From contig NZ_QYYG01000008.1 of NCBI RefSeq assembly GCF_003591175.1, positions 124,001 to 188,000 of the forward strand: a stretch of DNA of 64,000 nt. Direction: 5' to 3'. This DNA is from Serratia inhibens (lineage in GTDB: Bacteria > Pseudomonadota > Gammaproteobacteria > Enterobacterales > Enterobacteriaceae). A program made the translations under genes and the position numbers. The first letter of the stretch is position 1, and every line of letters begins with the position of its first letter. Below, piece by piece: positions 24,936-36,183 of the stretch. The notes below the pieces were generated by a model. The model saw only the letters and a program-made list of their open reading frames with translations. It made no database searches and was not told the DNA's origin.

Positions 24936-25091
24936 ATTAGTCGCCCTGCATCACTGAAGAGTGATAAGTCGTCAGGAATTTGCTGCACGGGAATTATCCC
25001 TGCCATGCATAAACCATGCACTTTTCGTTTGGCTATCGTTTGGTTGCGTAACATTACATTGTTGTTTTCGGCAATAAATGTAAAAAATTAT

Positions 25092-25970
25092 ATGAAGAAA
25101 GCTATTTTTGGTTGGGAGCCGACAACGCCAGAAGCCTACAGGGAGGCCTATCTTCTCTTTGGCGGAAGTGTATGTACCCACCCTGACGTGATTGAATTCT
25201 TAAGTCAGCGGCTTGTTTCTCCTGAGTTCTATAGTTACAAAAGGAAAGGTTCGGTTATATCTGCGGCCTTTTCTCTAAAGGGTAACCTTTCACTTAAGGT
25301 GAGTGGATATCCCTTCTTTTTTGATGACATCATCATTCCGATTAAAAAAGGCAGCGGTAAGATTGTTATACCTTTTAAAACCAAACAGTTATCTTCTTAT
25401 CATAAAGGGGATTTTTACAACTGCATTCATTGGGAAAGGTTAAAAAGAAAGACATGCCTGGTCAAAGATGATTTTTCCAAAAAAACGCATAAGAAAAGGC
25501 TAGCGGAATTTGATAAATTCATAAATAGCGGCGGGGAATGCTTATCGATTGACAATTTTTCCGATAGGGAGCTATCGGATATTTACATCTCGCTTTTCAA
25601 AAAAAGATGGGGGGACACATTAGAGTGTTATTCTGAGGAAGTCCTGTTAGAGGTCTTTAGTAAATTACGCCACCTGCTATTTGGTTATGTATTGTTAATC
25701 AATGGCAAGCCTTGTGCTTACGATTTGGTATTTAAAGCAGAATGCAGGGAGTGGATTTTCTTTGATTGCCATAATGGCGGCGTTGACCAAACCTATGCGA
25801 ACCTCAGCGTAGGAAGTGTTCTTATGTATATGAACATCAAGTTGGCAAAAGAATTATGCCATCAAAAAGACGTAAAGATGATGTACTCCTTGGGAATGGA
25901 TAATCCAAGGTGGAACTATAAAAAGCAGTGGTGTGAAATAGTCACTCTGGGCCGAACATTGATGGCCTAA
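25092..25970 (+). CDS. Mig-14-like protein (acyltransferase-fold; antimicrobial-peptide resistance family)
   Basis: This 292-residue protein starts MKKAIFGWEPTTPEAYREAY. The start was chosen for fit to Mig-14 family length, as no clear ribosome site is visible. Family-like stretches are AYLLFGGSVCTHPDVIEFLSQR at the N-terminus, PFFFDDIIIPI, LFKKRWG and, near the end, YSLGMDNPRWNYKKQWC. Mig-14 of Salmonella contributes to resistance to antimicrobial peptides and is predicted to have a GNAT-like fold. Base composition is much more AT-rich than flanking genes, and it sits alone between a gene relic and the backbone, so recent acquisition is likely. Confidence 0.72.
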   Translation: MKKAIFGWEPTTPEAYREAYLLFGGSVCTHPDVIEFLSQRLVSPEFYSYKRKGSVISAAFSLKGNLSLKVSGYPFFFDDIIIPIKKGSGKIVIPFKTKQLSSYHKGDFYNCIHWERLKRKTCLVKDDFSKKTHKKRLAEFDKFINSGGECLSIDNFSDRELSDIYISLFKKRWGDTLECYSEEVLLEVFSKLRHLLFGYVLLINGKPCAYDLVFKAECREWIFFDCHNGGVDQTYANLSVGSVLMYMNIKLAKELCHQKDVKMMYSLGMDNPRWNYKKQWCEIVTLGRTLMA

Positions 25971-26119
25971 AATCCTTCGCTGACTAAAACTTTCTGATCC
26001 CCCGGGCCTCACGGCATCGTCCCGACCCATTCGCCTTGCCGCAACATGCCGCGCCCGGTGATGCTATCGCGACTGAGCGAATAGATTGTCACCCGGCTAC
26101 AGAGTAACAATCATCCTTA

Positions 26120-27316
26120 TTATCCCCGCGCCGCCAGCGCCTGAGCGCAAGCCCAGGCCGAACTCCAGGCCCACTGGAAGTTATAACCGCCCAGCCACCC
26201 TGTCACATCCACCACTTCGCCGATAAAATACAGGCCGGGCACCTTGCCGGCTTCCATCGTTTTGGAAGACAGCTCTTTGGTGTCCACGCCGCCGAGCGTC
26301 ACTTCCGCCGTGCGGTAGCCTTCGGTGCCGTTAGGCTGCACACGCCAATTCTGCAAGGTTTCGACCAGCGCGGCCTGTTGCGTGGGATTAAGTTGCTTCA
26401 ACGTGGCTTCCGGCAATTGCCCCAGCGTTTGCAGGCACTCCACCAGGCGTTTCGGCAGGTGCAGCGCAAGGGTATTTTTCAGGCTTTGGTTGGGGTGTGC
26501 CTGGCGTTGCTCATTAAGGAAGCCCGCCAGGTCGAGCGCAGGAAGTAAGTTAACGCTCACAAACTCACCAGGTTGCCAGTAGCTGGAAAGCTGCAATACC
26601 GCCGGGCCGGAAAGGCCACGGTGAGTGAAAAGCAGGCTTTCGCGGAAGCTGACGCCGTTTTCGGCAGTGATCACCGCCGGCACAGAGACGCCGGACAGCG
26701 TTTGCAGGTGTTCCAGCAGCGGTTTATGCAGGGTAAAAGGCACCAGCGCGGCGCGGGTCGGCAGCACCTTCAGGCCAAACTGCTCCGCCAGCTTGTAGCC
26801 GAACGGCGAAGCGCCCAGCCCCGGCATGGAAAGCCCACCGCTGGCCACCACAAGTGAGCAAGCGCTCACTTTCTCGCCATTCAGCGCCAGTTCGAAACCG
26901 GCTGCGGTTTTTTCCACACCCAACACTTCACTGCGCAGACGCGTCGTCACCTGGCCCAGTTCGCACTCTTTAACCAGCAGTTCGACCACCTGTTGCGCCG
27001 AGTCATCGCAAAACAGCTGCCCCAGCGTTTTCTCGTGGTAGGCGATGCCGTAGCGGTTAATCAGATCGATAAAATCCCATTGGGTATAACGCGCCAGCGC
27101 CGATTTACAGAAATGCGGGTTGTTCGACAGGTAGGCGGCCGGTTCGGTGTACATATTAGTAAAGTTACAGCGTCCGCCGCCGGACATCAGGATTTTGCGT
27201 CCCGGTTTTTTGCCGTTATCGAGCAGCAGCACCCGGCAACCAAGTTGCCCTGCCTGCGCGGCGCAAAACATGCCCGCTGCGCCCGCACCTATTACCACGA
27301 CATCAAACTGTTCCAC
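26120..27316 (-). CDS. FAD-dependent oxidoreductase, BaiN/RdsA (YhiN, HI0933) family
   Basis: This 398-residue flavoprotein has the N-terminal dinucleotide fold FDVVVIGAGAAGMFCAAQAGQ, followed by GKKPGRKILMSGGGRCNFTN. C-terminal features are VTLGGVDTKELSSKTME and the FAD-contacting GEVVDVTGWLGGYNFQWAW...S. The start was set at GTG (VEQFDVV) because AGAGAGG lies 5-6 bp upstream and homologues begin here. Substrate is uncertain; family names come from bile-acid and rRNA-related work. Next to pitA, as in E. coli (yhiN-pitA), it marks the start of the conserved backbone. Confidence 0.88.
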   Translation of the reverse strand: MEQFDVVVIGAGAAGMFCAAQAGQLGCRVLLLDNGKKPGRKILMSGGGRCNFTNMYTEPAAYLSNNPHFCKSALARYTQWDFIDLINRYGIAYHEKTLGQLFCDDSAQQVVELLVKECELGQVTTRLRSEVLGVEKTAAGFELALNGEKVSACSLVVASGGLSMPGLGASPFGYKLAEQFGLKVLPTRAALVPFTLHKPLLEHLQTLSGVSVPAVITAENGVSFRESLLFTHRGLSGPAVLQLSSYWQPGEFVSVNLLPALDLAGFLNEQRQAHPNQSLKNTLALHLPKRLVECLQTLGQLPEATLKQLNPTQQAALVETLQNWRVQPNGTEGYRTAEVTLGGVDTKELSSKTMEAGKVPGLYFIGEVVDVTGWLGGYNFQWAWSSAWACAQALAARG

Positions 27317-27617
27317 CTGCGCCTCTCTGAATAAAAACCACAATCGCGACAAAAGGCCGCCATATTACGCCGAATCGCTACCGGTAACCGACAACTTTAC
27401 GGCGGCAGATTGTAAAGCCATGCCGCCGTCAGCGCCATAGTAAGAAAATATTACAGCGCACTTATCAGCATAAGGTTCTGATATTTCATATCTTTGTCAT
27501 GCCACCGCCATCGTTTCGTCATCTTCAAATCAAAAAAACGTCATATTTTCCTTTTCCCCGGCCCCGGTTGTCACTGATAATGCGCGGCGTTCATGTCCAC
27601 AAACTGGCGTAACGCTT

Positions 27618-29120
27618 ATGCTGCATTTGTTCGCTGGCCTGGATTTCCATACCGGCCTGATGTTAATTCTCGCATTGTTGTTCGTGTTGTTTTATGAAGC
27701 TATCAACGGCTTTCATGATACGGCCAATGCGGTCGCTACAGTAATCTATACCCGTGCCATGCGCTCGCAACTTGCGGTCGTGATGGCGGGCTTGTTCAAC
27801 TTTCTTGGCGTTATGCTCGGTGGTTTGAGTGTTGCTTACGCCATTGTTCACCTGTTGCCTACCGATCTGTTGTTGAACGTCAGTTCAGCGCACGGATTAG
27901 CCATGGTCTTCTCCATGCTGCTGGCGGCGATAATCTGGAATCTCGGCACCTGGTATTTCGGTCTGCCGGCCTCCAGCTCCCACACGCTGATTGGCGCAAT
28001 TATCGGTGTTGGTTTAACCAATGCACTGATGACCCACACCTCGGTGGTGGATGCGCTTAACGTCCCGAAAATGATCGGTATTTTCCTGTCATTACTCATC
28101 TCGCCGCTGGTCGGCATGATGGTTGCCGGGCTGATGGTGTTTGCCTTGCGCCGCTATTGGAGCGGCAACAAGAAACGCCAGCGTATCCACATGACCCCCG
28201 CGGAACGTGAAAAGGTCGACGGCAAACGCAAGCCGCCGTTCTGGACCCGTATCGCACTGATCCTGTCGGCTATCGGCGTCAGCTTCTCGCACGGCGCTAA
28301 CGACGGCCAGAAAGGCATCGGCCTTATCATGCTGGTGCTGATCGGCGTTGCGCCGGCCGGCTTCGTGGTCAATATGAATGCAACCGGTTATGACATCACC
28401 CGTACGCGTGATGCCGTGACCCACCTGCAGCAATATTACCAGCAGCACGGCGATGCCCTGTCACACGTGGTGTCCCTGACGCCGCTGGTGCCAAGCCCGG
28501 AAGACGAGGTTTCGCCGAATAAGCCGACCGAGTTCCACTGCGACAGTTCCCGCGCCATGCCGGCGATTGAGCTGACGCAGGGCCTGCTGAACAATCTGCA
28601 AAGTTACGATCAACTGACGGTAGAACAGCGCAGCCATCTGCGCCGCCTGCTGATGTGCGTAACGGATACCGCAGACAAGGTCGCCAAACTGCCGGAAACC
28701 TCCGCCGCGGACCAGCGTTTCCTGAAGAACCTGCGTCAGGATCTGCTGCAAACCGTTGAATATGCACCGCTGTGGATCATCGTTGCGGTTGCTCTGGCGT
28801 TGTCACTCGGCACCATGGTTGGCTGGAGGCGCGTTGCCACCACCATCGGCGAGAAAATCGGTAAGAAGGGCATGACCTACGCTCAGGGCGTGTCGGCTCA
28901 GATGACCGCAGCCTTGTCGATCGGTGTGGCCAGCTACACCGGTATGCCGGTTTCCACTACCCACGTGCTCTCTTCGGCGGTTGCCGGGACGATGATCGTG
29001 GACGGCGGCGGCGTACAAAGTAAAACCGTGAAGAATATCCTGTTGGCCTGGTTACTGACCCTGCCGATTTCGATTCTGCTTTCCGGTTCACTGTACTGGC
29101 TGGCGCTTAAGGTTATCTAA
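27618..29120 (+). CDS. pitA: Low-affinity inorganic phosphate/metal-phosphate transporter PitA
   Basis: This 500-residue membrane protein has the duplicated PiT signatures: [17 protein letters not shown] near the N-terminus (GFHDTANA) and [20 protein letters not shown] in the middle, then [26 protein letters not shown] near the end. About ten membrane segments surround a soluble central loop (about 265-370). It imports metal-phosphate with protons. Gene order with uspB and uspA follows E. coli. A strong terminator follows the stop. Confidence 0.95.
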   Translation: MLHLFAGLDFHTGLMLILALLFVLFYEAINGFHDTANAVATVIYTRAMRSQLAVVMAGLFNFLGVMLGGLSVAYAIVHLLPTDLLLNVSSAHGLAMVFSMLLAAIIWNLGTWYFGLPASSSHTLIGAIIGVGLTNALMTHTSVVDALNVPKMIGIFLSLLISPLVGMMVAGLMVFALRRYWSGNKKRQRIHMTPAEREKVDGKRKPPFWTRIALILSAIGVSFSHGANDGQKGIGLIMLVLIGVAPAGFVVNMNATGYDITRTRDAVTHLQQYYQQHGDALSHVVSLTPLVPSPEDEVSPNKPTEFHCDSSRAMPAIELTQGLLNNLQSYDQLTVEQRSHLRRLLMCVTDTADKVAKLPETSAADQRFLKNLRQDLLQTVEYAPLWIIVAVALALSLGTMVGWRRVATTIGEKIGKKGMTYAQGVSAQMTAALSIGVASYTGMPVSTTHVLSSAVAGTMIVDGGGVQSKTVKNILLAWLLTLPISILLSGSLYWLALKVI

Positions 29121-29137
29121 GCAGCTTGTTCCATGAG

Positions 29138-29168
29138 AAAGGCGGCCGGTGTGGCCGCCTTTTTTTTG
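29138..29168 (+). terminator. Terminator after pitA
   Basis: AAAGGCGGCC / GGCCGCCTTT stem followed by at least seven T. Confidence 0.88.
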
Positions 29169-29194
29169 CCCGTAGCAAGGGAAACCGCCCGGTT

Positions 29195-29530
29195 TTAATA
29201 CCAGATCATCAGTGCCAGCAGGCTGACCACCACCAGCCCGCACAGGGCGGAAGTCAGCATAAACTGCCCGCGCACCCGCTCACAACGGCGGATAAACTCC
29301 GGATCGTGATGCTCGACGTAGCGCTGCGAGAAGATATAGCGCACCAGCCGCAGCTGCTTGCTCGGCTGACCGTGGGCAGTAAAGAAACCGCCGCCGTCGA
29401 CGTATTGGTACAACAGCGGATCGCAGCCGCGCAACACCACCAGCAGCGCACGCAGAGAAGAGTAATAGCGCACCATGTTTATCACACACACCACACACAA
29501 AGCCCAAAACAGCGCGACGGTACTGATCAT
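29195..29530 (-). CDS. uspB: Universal stress protein B
   Basis: This 111-residue protein has the usual UspB length, starting [23 protein letters not shown], with one membrane segment at each end (about 1-20 and 88-110) and a basic soluble middle. In E. coli UspB is a RpoS-dependent inner-membrane protein linked to ethanol tolerance. It is divergent from uspA and convergent with pitA, the E. coli arrangement. GAGGGGG lies just upstream of the start. Confidence 0.93.
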   Translation of the reverse strand: MISTVALFWALCVVCVINMVRYYSSLRALLVVLRGCDPLLYQYVDGGGFFTAHGQPSKQLRLVRYIFSQRYVEHHDPEFIRRCERVRGQFMLTSALCGLVVVSLLALMIWY

Positions 29531-30134
29531 GATTACCCCCTCAAGGCGTTGTTATCCACGGCGCTCCGCCGGGTCCAACTGCCCTACCTCGATGCCCATT
29601 ACTGCGGGAGCCTACCGCTCCGATCCCCTTTTTACCGCTCGGGCCGTGCATACCCCACAGCCTCTGAAACAAGCCGTTGCCAGGCAAGGTACCTGCAGCG
29701 CGGTCTGACTCAGAGGAATAAGGTAAGGCCCATATTCATTATTGTAGGTGAATGAAACGCAAACTGGCCTGAGCAGTAGATAAAATTTACCGCAATCTGC
29801 CTATTTGTCATCTATCGATGGGTTATAAGCGATAACCGCCCTGCTCGTCACTCCCGGTATTTTCCGCGGCCCGATGGGCTTTTGGGACTATACTCTGTTT
29901 AAGAATGCTTATGTTTCAAGCGGTCAAACGGCCGATAACCCCAGTAACGATAGGATTTTCAACCCGGTGGGTGTAAAACTGACGGGGGTAGAGATAAAGA
30001 GATTTTTCGATGCAGCACACTGTGATCGCCCCAACATATCATTGTGTTATCTGAATGATAAAATGCAGGTAAACCTAAAGCGCCAGGCTGGTACGCTGAA
30101 TGCCTGCTCACCCTTTTATGGAAGGAGTATTCTC
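29531..30134. promoter_or_regulatory. uspB/uspA divergent control region
   Basis: This 604-bp gap holds the uspB and uspA promoters and the long uspA leader known from E. coli. The open frame to the left of the uspA start does not look coding. No other gene is supported. Confidence 0.45.
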
Positions 30135-30581
30135 ATGGCTTACAAACATATTCTGATTGCGGTAGACCTGTCCCCGGAGAGCAAAATTCTGGTGGAAAAA
30201 GCCGTATCTATGGCGCGACCATACAACGCCAAAGTTTCCCTGATCCACGTAGATGTTAACTATTCCGACCTGTATACCGGCCTGATCGACGTTAACCTCG
30301 GCGATATGCAAAAGCGTATCTCTGAGGAAACCCACCATGCACTGACCGAGCTTTCGCAAAATGCCGGTTACCCGATTACCGAAACCCTGAGCGGCAGCGG
30401 CGATTTGGCGCAGGTGCTGGTCGATGCCATCAAGAAATACGACATGGACCTGGTACTGTGCGGCCACCACCAGGATTTCTGGAGCAAGCTGATGTCCTCT
30501 GCGCGCCAGCTGATCAACACCGTGCATATCGATATGCTGATTGTGCCGCTGCGTGACGAAGAAGACAGCGCCGAAGATTAA
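30135..30581 (+). CDS. uspA: Universal stress protein A
   Basis: This 148-residue protein starts [27 protein letters not shown] lies upstream. The open frame extends well upstream, but homologues start here. The single Usp domain runs to the end, with [13 protein letters not shown] and [23 protein letters not shown]; the latter is the modified ATP-loop region seen in UspA. It is a cytoplasmic stress protein induced by growth arrest. Divergent from uspB. Confidence 0.95.
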   Translation: MAYKHILIAVDLSPESKILVEKAVSMARPYNAKVSLIHVDVNYSDLYTGLIDVNLGDMQKRISEETHHALTELSQNAGYPITETLSGSGDLAQVLVDAIKKYDMDLVLCGHHQDFWSKLMSSARQLINTVHIDMLIVPLRDEEDSAED

Positions 30582-30606
30582 GTAAGCGCTCGCAAACTTA
30601 GCTCGC

Positions 30607-30636
30607 CAACGCTCGCCTCGTGCGGGCGTTTTTCGT
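30607..30636 (+). terminator. Terminator after uspA
   Basis: AACGCTCGC / GCGGGCGTT stem followed by TTTT. The stem has one mismatch. Confidence 0.65.
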
Positions 30637-30764
30637 TCTGCCGCCATCATTAATCGCTTGTTAATCAACCGCCCTCCAGTGATATAGTCGCTAAAGACAC
30701 AACATCATCCCCCACACTTTATTCATACCAATATTTATAAAAATAATGGGGGAAATTAATAGTA

Positions 30765-32247
<1,483 letters not shown>

Positions 32248-32586
32248 CCCGCCCTTAAGGTGATCTTGCTCACACATCCGTTAAATGCTTCAATGCCGGC
32301 TCTCTTGCCGGCATTTTTACCGCCCAAAAACGCCATTCTCACTCCTGGATAGTTACACAAATGTAAATAATTATGATTTATTTTGTTAAATAAATGATGA
32401 TTTATCGTAGTAATATTACCACCACAAGATTATTAAACATTTAATTAACATTTAAACCGTCATAATTTTACCTCAATGTGCGTGGATCACATTTCCCCAA
32501 CTTCGGTTACGCCCCCTCTTCCATTCCTTTGTAATCTGCACTGGTGGAAAAACAGCCACCCCTACAGATAAAAAAGGTACAGCGAA
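32248..32586. promoter_or_regulatory. gdhA terminator and promoter region of the sugar ABC operon
   Basis: It contains the gdhA terminator, then a very AT-rich stretch (32340-32470). Near 32475-32494 is AATGTGCGTGGATCACATTT, which resembles a CRP site but has a spacer one base too short. It likely carries the operon promoter. No gene. Confidence 0.4.
32292..32318 (+). terminator. Terminator after gdhA
   Basis: AATGCCGGC TCTCTT GCCGGCATT followed by TTT: perfect 9-bp stem. Confidence 0.85.
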
Positions 32587-33573
32587 ATGAAATTTAACCT
32601 CGCATTATTAAATGCATGTGTGGTTTCTGCGTGCATGTTATCGACAACACCTGCTTTTGCCGCTGAAAAGTACGAGATCGCCGTGGTTGCCAAAGTGACC
32701 GGCATTCCCTGGTTCAACCGTATGGAAGTGGGCGTAAACGACGCGGCCAAAAAGCTCGACGTCAACGCTTACCAAACCGGGCCTTCCACCCCAGACCCGG
32801 CCGCACAGGTCAAAGTGATTGAAGACCTGATCGCCAAAAACGTTAACGCCATCATCGTGGTGCCAAACGACGCCAAGGTGCTGGAACCGGTGCTGAAAAA
32901 AGCGCGCGAAAAAGGCATCGTGGTACTGACCCATGAATCCCCGGATCAGCAGATCGGCCAGTGGGACATCGAAACCATCGACAGCGAGAAGTATGCGCAG
33001 GCCAACGTTGATGAGCTGGCGAAAGACATGGGCGGCAAAGGCGGCTACGCCATTTACGTCGGCTCGCTGACCGTGCCGCTGCACAACGCCTGGGCCGATT
33101 CCGCCATCAAGTACCAAAAGGCGAAATATCCGGACATGTTCGAAGTCACTTCGCGCCTGCCGGTGGCGGAAAGCATCGATAAATCCTACGCCACCACGCT
33201 GGACTTGATGAAAACCTACCCGCAGATGAAAGGCATTATCGGTTTTGGCTCCCTCGGCCCGATCGGTGCCGGCCAGGCGGTCGCCAAGAAGCGCGCCAAG
33301 GACAAAATCGCCGTAGTGGGCATCGCCATGCCGGCGCAGGCCGCCCCTTACCTGATGCGCGGCGATATCAAGAAAGCGCTGTTGTGGGATCCGAAAGACG
33401 CCGGCTATGCGCTGGTGACGGTGGCCGACCAACTGTTGCAGGGCAAGGAAGTGACCAAAGACTTGTCGATCGAAGGGCTGGGTAAAGCCGACGTCGATAT
33501 GGATAAAAAAGTGATTCGGTTTAATAAAATTCTTGAAGTGACCAAAGATAATGCCAAATCGCTAGGATTTTAA
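32587..33573 (+). CDS. Periplasmic sugar-binding protein of ABC transporter (LsrB/RhaS-like, Peripla_BP_4)
   Basis: This 328-residue protein has a signal peptide (about 1-25, cut after TPAFA). The mature part begins AEKYEIAVVAKVTGIPWFNRMEVGVNDAAKKL and includes VKVIEDLIAKNVNAIIVVPND, typical of the Peripla_BP_4 branch that includes LsrB (AI-2) and RhaS. It captures a sugar for the two permeases encoded downstream. Substrate is not visible. It is first in a six-gene operon and is followed by two stable hairpins before the ATPase gene, which fits higher expression of the binding protein. Confidence 0.87.
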   Translation: MKFNLALLNACVVSACMLSTTPAFAAEKYEIAVVAKVTGIPWFNRMEVGVNDAAKKLDVNAYQTGPSTPDPAAQVKVIEDLIAKNVNAIIVVPNDAKVLEPVLKKAREKGIVVLTHESPDQQIGQWDIETIDSEKYAQANVDELAKDMGGKGGYAIYVGSLTVPLHNAWADSAIKYQKAKYPDMFEVTSRLPVAESIDKSYATTLDLMKTYPQMKGIIGFGSLGPIGAGQAVAKKRAKDKIAVVGIAMPAQAAPYLMRGDIKKALLWDPKDAGYALVTVADQLLQGKEVTKDLSIEGLGKADVDMDKKVIRFNKILEVTKDNAKSLGF

Positions 33574-33576
33574 TCC

Positions 33577-33663
33577 TACCCGTTTCACACGGGTATGACC
33601 TATTACGCCACACCGGGAAAGTTATCCAATAACCTAAGGCGCAGCGCCTGCTGCGACCTTAGG
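33577..33663 (+). terminator. Two tandem hairpins between binding-protein and ATPase genes
   Basis: The first hairpin is TACCCGT / ACGGGTA (33577-33595). The second is CCTAAGG...CCTTAGG with inner GCAG/CTGC (33633-33663). They probably act as attenuators or 3' mRNA stabilisers within the operon rather than full stops. Confidence 0.6.
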
Positions 33664-33691
33664 ATAATAAAAACCTGCATAGGTTAACGCT

Positions 33692-35200
33692 ATGACCGCT
33701 TCCACCACATCCACCGCATTTATCACCCTGGAGAATATCAGTAAAGAATTCCCAGGCGTGCTGGCACTGGACCAGATCAACCTGACGCTGAATATCGGCG
33801 AAGTGCATTGCCTGGCCGGGCAAAATGGCTGCGGCAAAAGCACCATTATTAAAATTATTTCCGGGGTTTATCAGCCGGAAAAAGGCGCCAATATTTTGCT
33901 GGAAGGCAAACTCTTTCATTCCCTGACGCCACAGCTCTCCGGCCATTACGGTATTCAGGTGATTTATCAGGATCTGTCGTTATTCCCCAATCTGACGGTG
34001 GCGGAAAATATCGCCATTCATCGCTATCTGCCCGGCGGCCATTTCTGGGTACGCAAGCAGGTGATGCGCCAGATGGCGCTGGACGCCATGGCGCGCGTCG
34101 GGGTGCATATCGATCCCGATAAAAAAGTCGAAAAACTGTCGATTGCCGATCGCCAACTGGTGGCGATTTGCCGCGCCATTGCCGCCGAAGCGCGGCTGGT
34201 GATTATGGACGAGCCTACCGCATCGCTGACGCGTCAGGAGGTCAACGGCCTGCTGCGGGTGGTCAACGAGCTGAAAGCGGCGGGCATCTGTGTGGTATTC
34301 GTCAGCCACCGCCTGGATGAAGTGATGGAAGTCGCCGACCGTATTAGCGTAATGCGCGACGGCAAGCTGGTCGGCACTTACCCGGCAAGCCAGCTCGACA
34401 GCCACGAATTGGCGTTCCTGATGACGGGCCAACGCTTCCACTACAGCCAGCTGCCGGCACGCCCGCCAGCCGATACCGCCCCGCTGCTCGAGGTCCGCAA
34501 CCTCAACCGCCGCGGCAAATACCGGGACATCAACCTTTCACTGCGCGGCGGCGAAATAGTCTCGATCGTCGGGCTGCTCGGCGCAGGCCGCACCGAGCTG
34601 TGCCTCAGCCTGTTCGGTATGACGCGCCCGGACAGCGGCGAAATCAAAATCGACGGCCAACCGGTGCGGCTGCACAACAACCGCGACGCGGTGCGCCACG
34701 GCATCGGCTACGTGTCGGAAGATCGTCTGACCCAGGGGTTGATCATGGAACAGTCGATCTACGACAACACCATCGTCACGGTGTTTGATCAACTGCATAC
34801 CCCGCTTGGGTTGCTGGATCACACCAAGGCGACCGAACTGGTCAACCGGCTGATCCGTGACCTGAACATCAAGGTGTCCGACAGCGCTTTGCCGGTCAAA
34901 ACCCTGTCCGGGGGCAACGCCCAGCGTATCGCCATCGCCAAGTGGGTAGCGACCCGGCCGAAGATCCTGATCCTCGACTCGCCCACCGTCGGGGTAGATA
35001 TCGCCAACAAAGAAGGGATCTACCAGATCGCCAAAGATCTGGCCGAACTCGGCATGGCGGTGTTGATGATCTGCGACGAGATCCCGGAAGCCTATTACAA
35101 CAGCCATCGGGTAATGGTGATGCGCAAAGGCGAACTGATCGCCGAGTTTTCGCCGCACCACAGCACCGAACAACAGATCGCCGAGGTGGTGAATGGATAA
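33692..35200 (+). CDS. Sugar ABC transporter ATP-binding protein (duplicated ATPase, RbsA/MglA type)
   Basis: This 502-residue protein has two ABC domains. The N-terminal half is complete: Walker A GQNGCGKSTIIK (about 43-54), LSIADRQLVAICRAI and Walker B RLVIMDEPTAS. The C-terminal half has the degenerate Walker A GLLGAGRTELCLSLFG, the signature LSGGNAQRIAIAKWV and ILILDSPTVGVDIANKEGIY, as usual for carbohydrate CUT2 ATPases. It overlaps the next permease gene by 8 bp. Confidence 0.93.
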   Translation: MTASTTSTAFITLENISKEFPGVLALDQINLTLNIGEVHCLAGQNGCGKSTIIKIISGVYQPEKGANILLEGKLFHSLTPQLSGHYGIQVIYQDLSLFPNLTVAENIAIHRYLPGGHFWVRKQVMRQMALDAMARVGVHIDPDKKVEKLSIADRQLVAICRAIAAEARLVIMDEPTASLTRQEVNGLLRVVNELKAAGICVVFVSHRLDEVMEVADRISVMRDGKLVGTYPASQLDSHELAFLMTGQRFHYSQLPARPPADTAPLLEVRNLNRRGKYRDINLSLRGGEIVSIVGLLGAGRTELCLSLFGMTRPDSGEIKIDGQPVRLHNNRDAVRHGIGYVSEDRLTQGLIMEQSIYDNTIVTVFDQLHTPLGLLDHTKATELVNRLIRDLNIKVSDSALPVKTLSGGNAQRIAIAKWVATRPKILILDSPTVGVDIANKEGIYQIAKDLAELGMAVLMICDEIPEAYYNSHRVMVMRKGELIAEFSPHHSTEQQIAEVVNG

Positions 35201-36182
35201 GTCATTACTGGCCCGCCTGGCTGGCCGGCACGAGTTTTACCTGGGCCTGCTGGTGTTGCTGCTGGCCATTGGCCTGAGCGCCGGCACCAGCGAATTCCTG
35301 ACGCTCGGCAACCTGACCGACGTCGCCACCAGCTACGCCATTCTCGGCATTCTCGCCTGCGGCCTGTTTGTGGTGCTGATTGCCGGTGGTATCGACATTT
35401 CGTTCCCGGCTATTACCGCCATCGCCCAGTACGTGATGGCTACCTGGGTTATCCAGCACGGCGGCGGCTTCCCTTTGGCATTCGTGCTGGCGATGGGCGT
35501 CGGCCTGTTGCTCGGGCTGGTGAACGGTTTTCTGGTGTACTGGCTGAAGGTGCCGGCCATCATCATCACCATCGCCACCCTGAACCTGTTCTATGGCCTG
35601 CTGGTGTACGCCACCAACGGCACCTGGTTGTACGGTTTCCCGGACTGGTTTATGGACGGCATCAACTGGTTCTCGTTCCAGGGCGCCGATGGCTACGACT
35701 ACGGCCTGACGCTGCCGCTGCTGTGCCTGCTGGCGGTGGTGATCGTCACCGGCGTGCTGATGAACTTTACCCGCCTCGGCCGCCAGATCTTCGCCATGGG
35801 CGGCAACCGCGATGCGGCGTCGCGCCTGGGGTTGAACCTGCTGCGGCTGCACTTCTACGTTTATGGCTACATGGGTATTCTGGCCGGTATCGCTGCGGTG
35901 GTTCAGGCGCAAATCACCCAGTCGGTAGCGCCCAACTCGCTGCTCGGCTTTGAGCTGACGGTGCTGGCGGCGGTGGTGCTCGGCGGCACCAGCATGACCG
36001 GCGGCCGCGGCTCGCTGACCGGCACGCTGCTTGGCGTCGTGTTGCTGGCGTTCCTGCAAAACGGCCTGACGCTGCTGAGCGTGTCGGCTTACTGGCACCA
36101 GGTGTTCAGCGGCGCGATCATTTTGATCAGCATCAGCAGCACCGCCTGGAATGAAAAACGCAAGCTGGCCAAGGAGCTATGA
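35193..36182 (+). CDS. Sugar ABC transporter permease 1 (CUT2, RbsC-like)
   Basis: This 329-residue inner-membrane protein has about ten hydrophobic segments. It contains the CUT2 permease signatures ILACGLFVVLIAGGIDISFPA, NGFLVYWLKVPAIIITIATL and VLGGTSMTGGRGSLTGTLLG. The start ATGGATAAG overlaps the ATPase gene. With the second permease it would form a heterodimeric pore, as in LsrC/LsrD. Confidence 0.92.
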   Translation: MDKSLLARLAGRHEFYLGLLVLLLAIGLSAGTSEFLTLGNLTDVATSYAILGILACGLFVVLIAGGIDISFPAITAIAQYVMATWVIQHGGGFPLAFVLAMGVGLLLGLVNGFLVYWLKVPAIIITIATLNLFYGLLVYATNGTWLYGFPDWFMDGINWFSFQGADGYDYGLTLPLLCLLAVVIVTGVLMNFTRLGRQIFAMGGNRDAASRLGLNLLRLHFYVYGYMGILAGIAAVVQAQITQSVAPNSLLGFELTVLAAVVLGGTSMTGGRGSLTGTLLGVVLLAFLQNGLTLLSVSAYWHQVFSGAIILISISSTAWNEKRKLAKEL

Positions 36183-36183
36183 C

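Noticed and set aside
29874-30134. Upstream extension of the uspA reading frame (87 codons)
   Set aside because: Family members start at [11 protein letters not shown] with a good ribosome site; the extension is the leader region.
32475-32494. CRP-like site AATGTGCGTGGATCACATTT upstream of the sugar ABC operon
   Set aside because: The spacing between TGTG and CACA is one base short of the CRP consensus, so I mention it in the region note only.
35205-36098. Long antisense frame opposite the first sugar permease gene
   Set aside because: Gln/His/Ala-rich translation typical of the complement of a hydrophobic membrane-protein gene.
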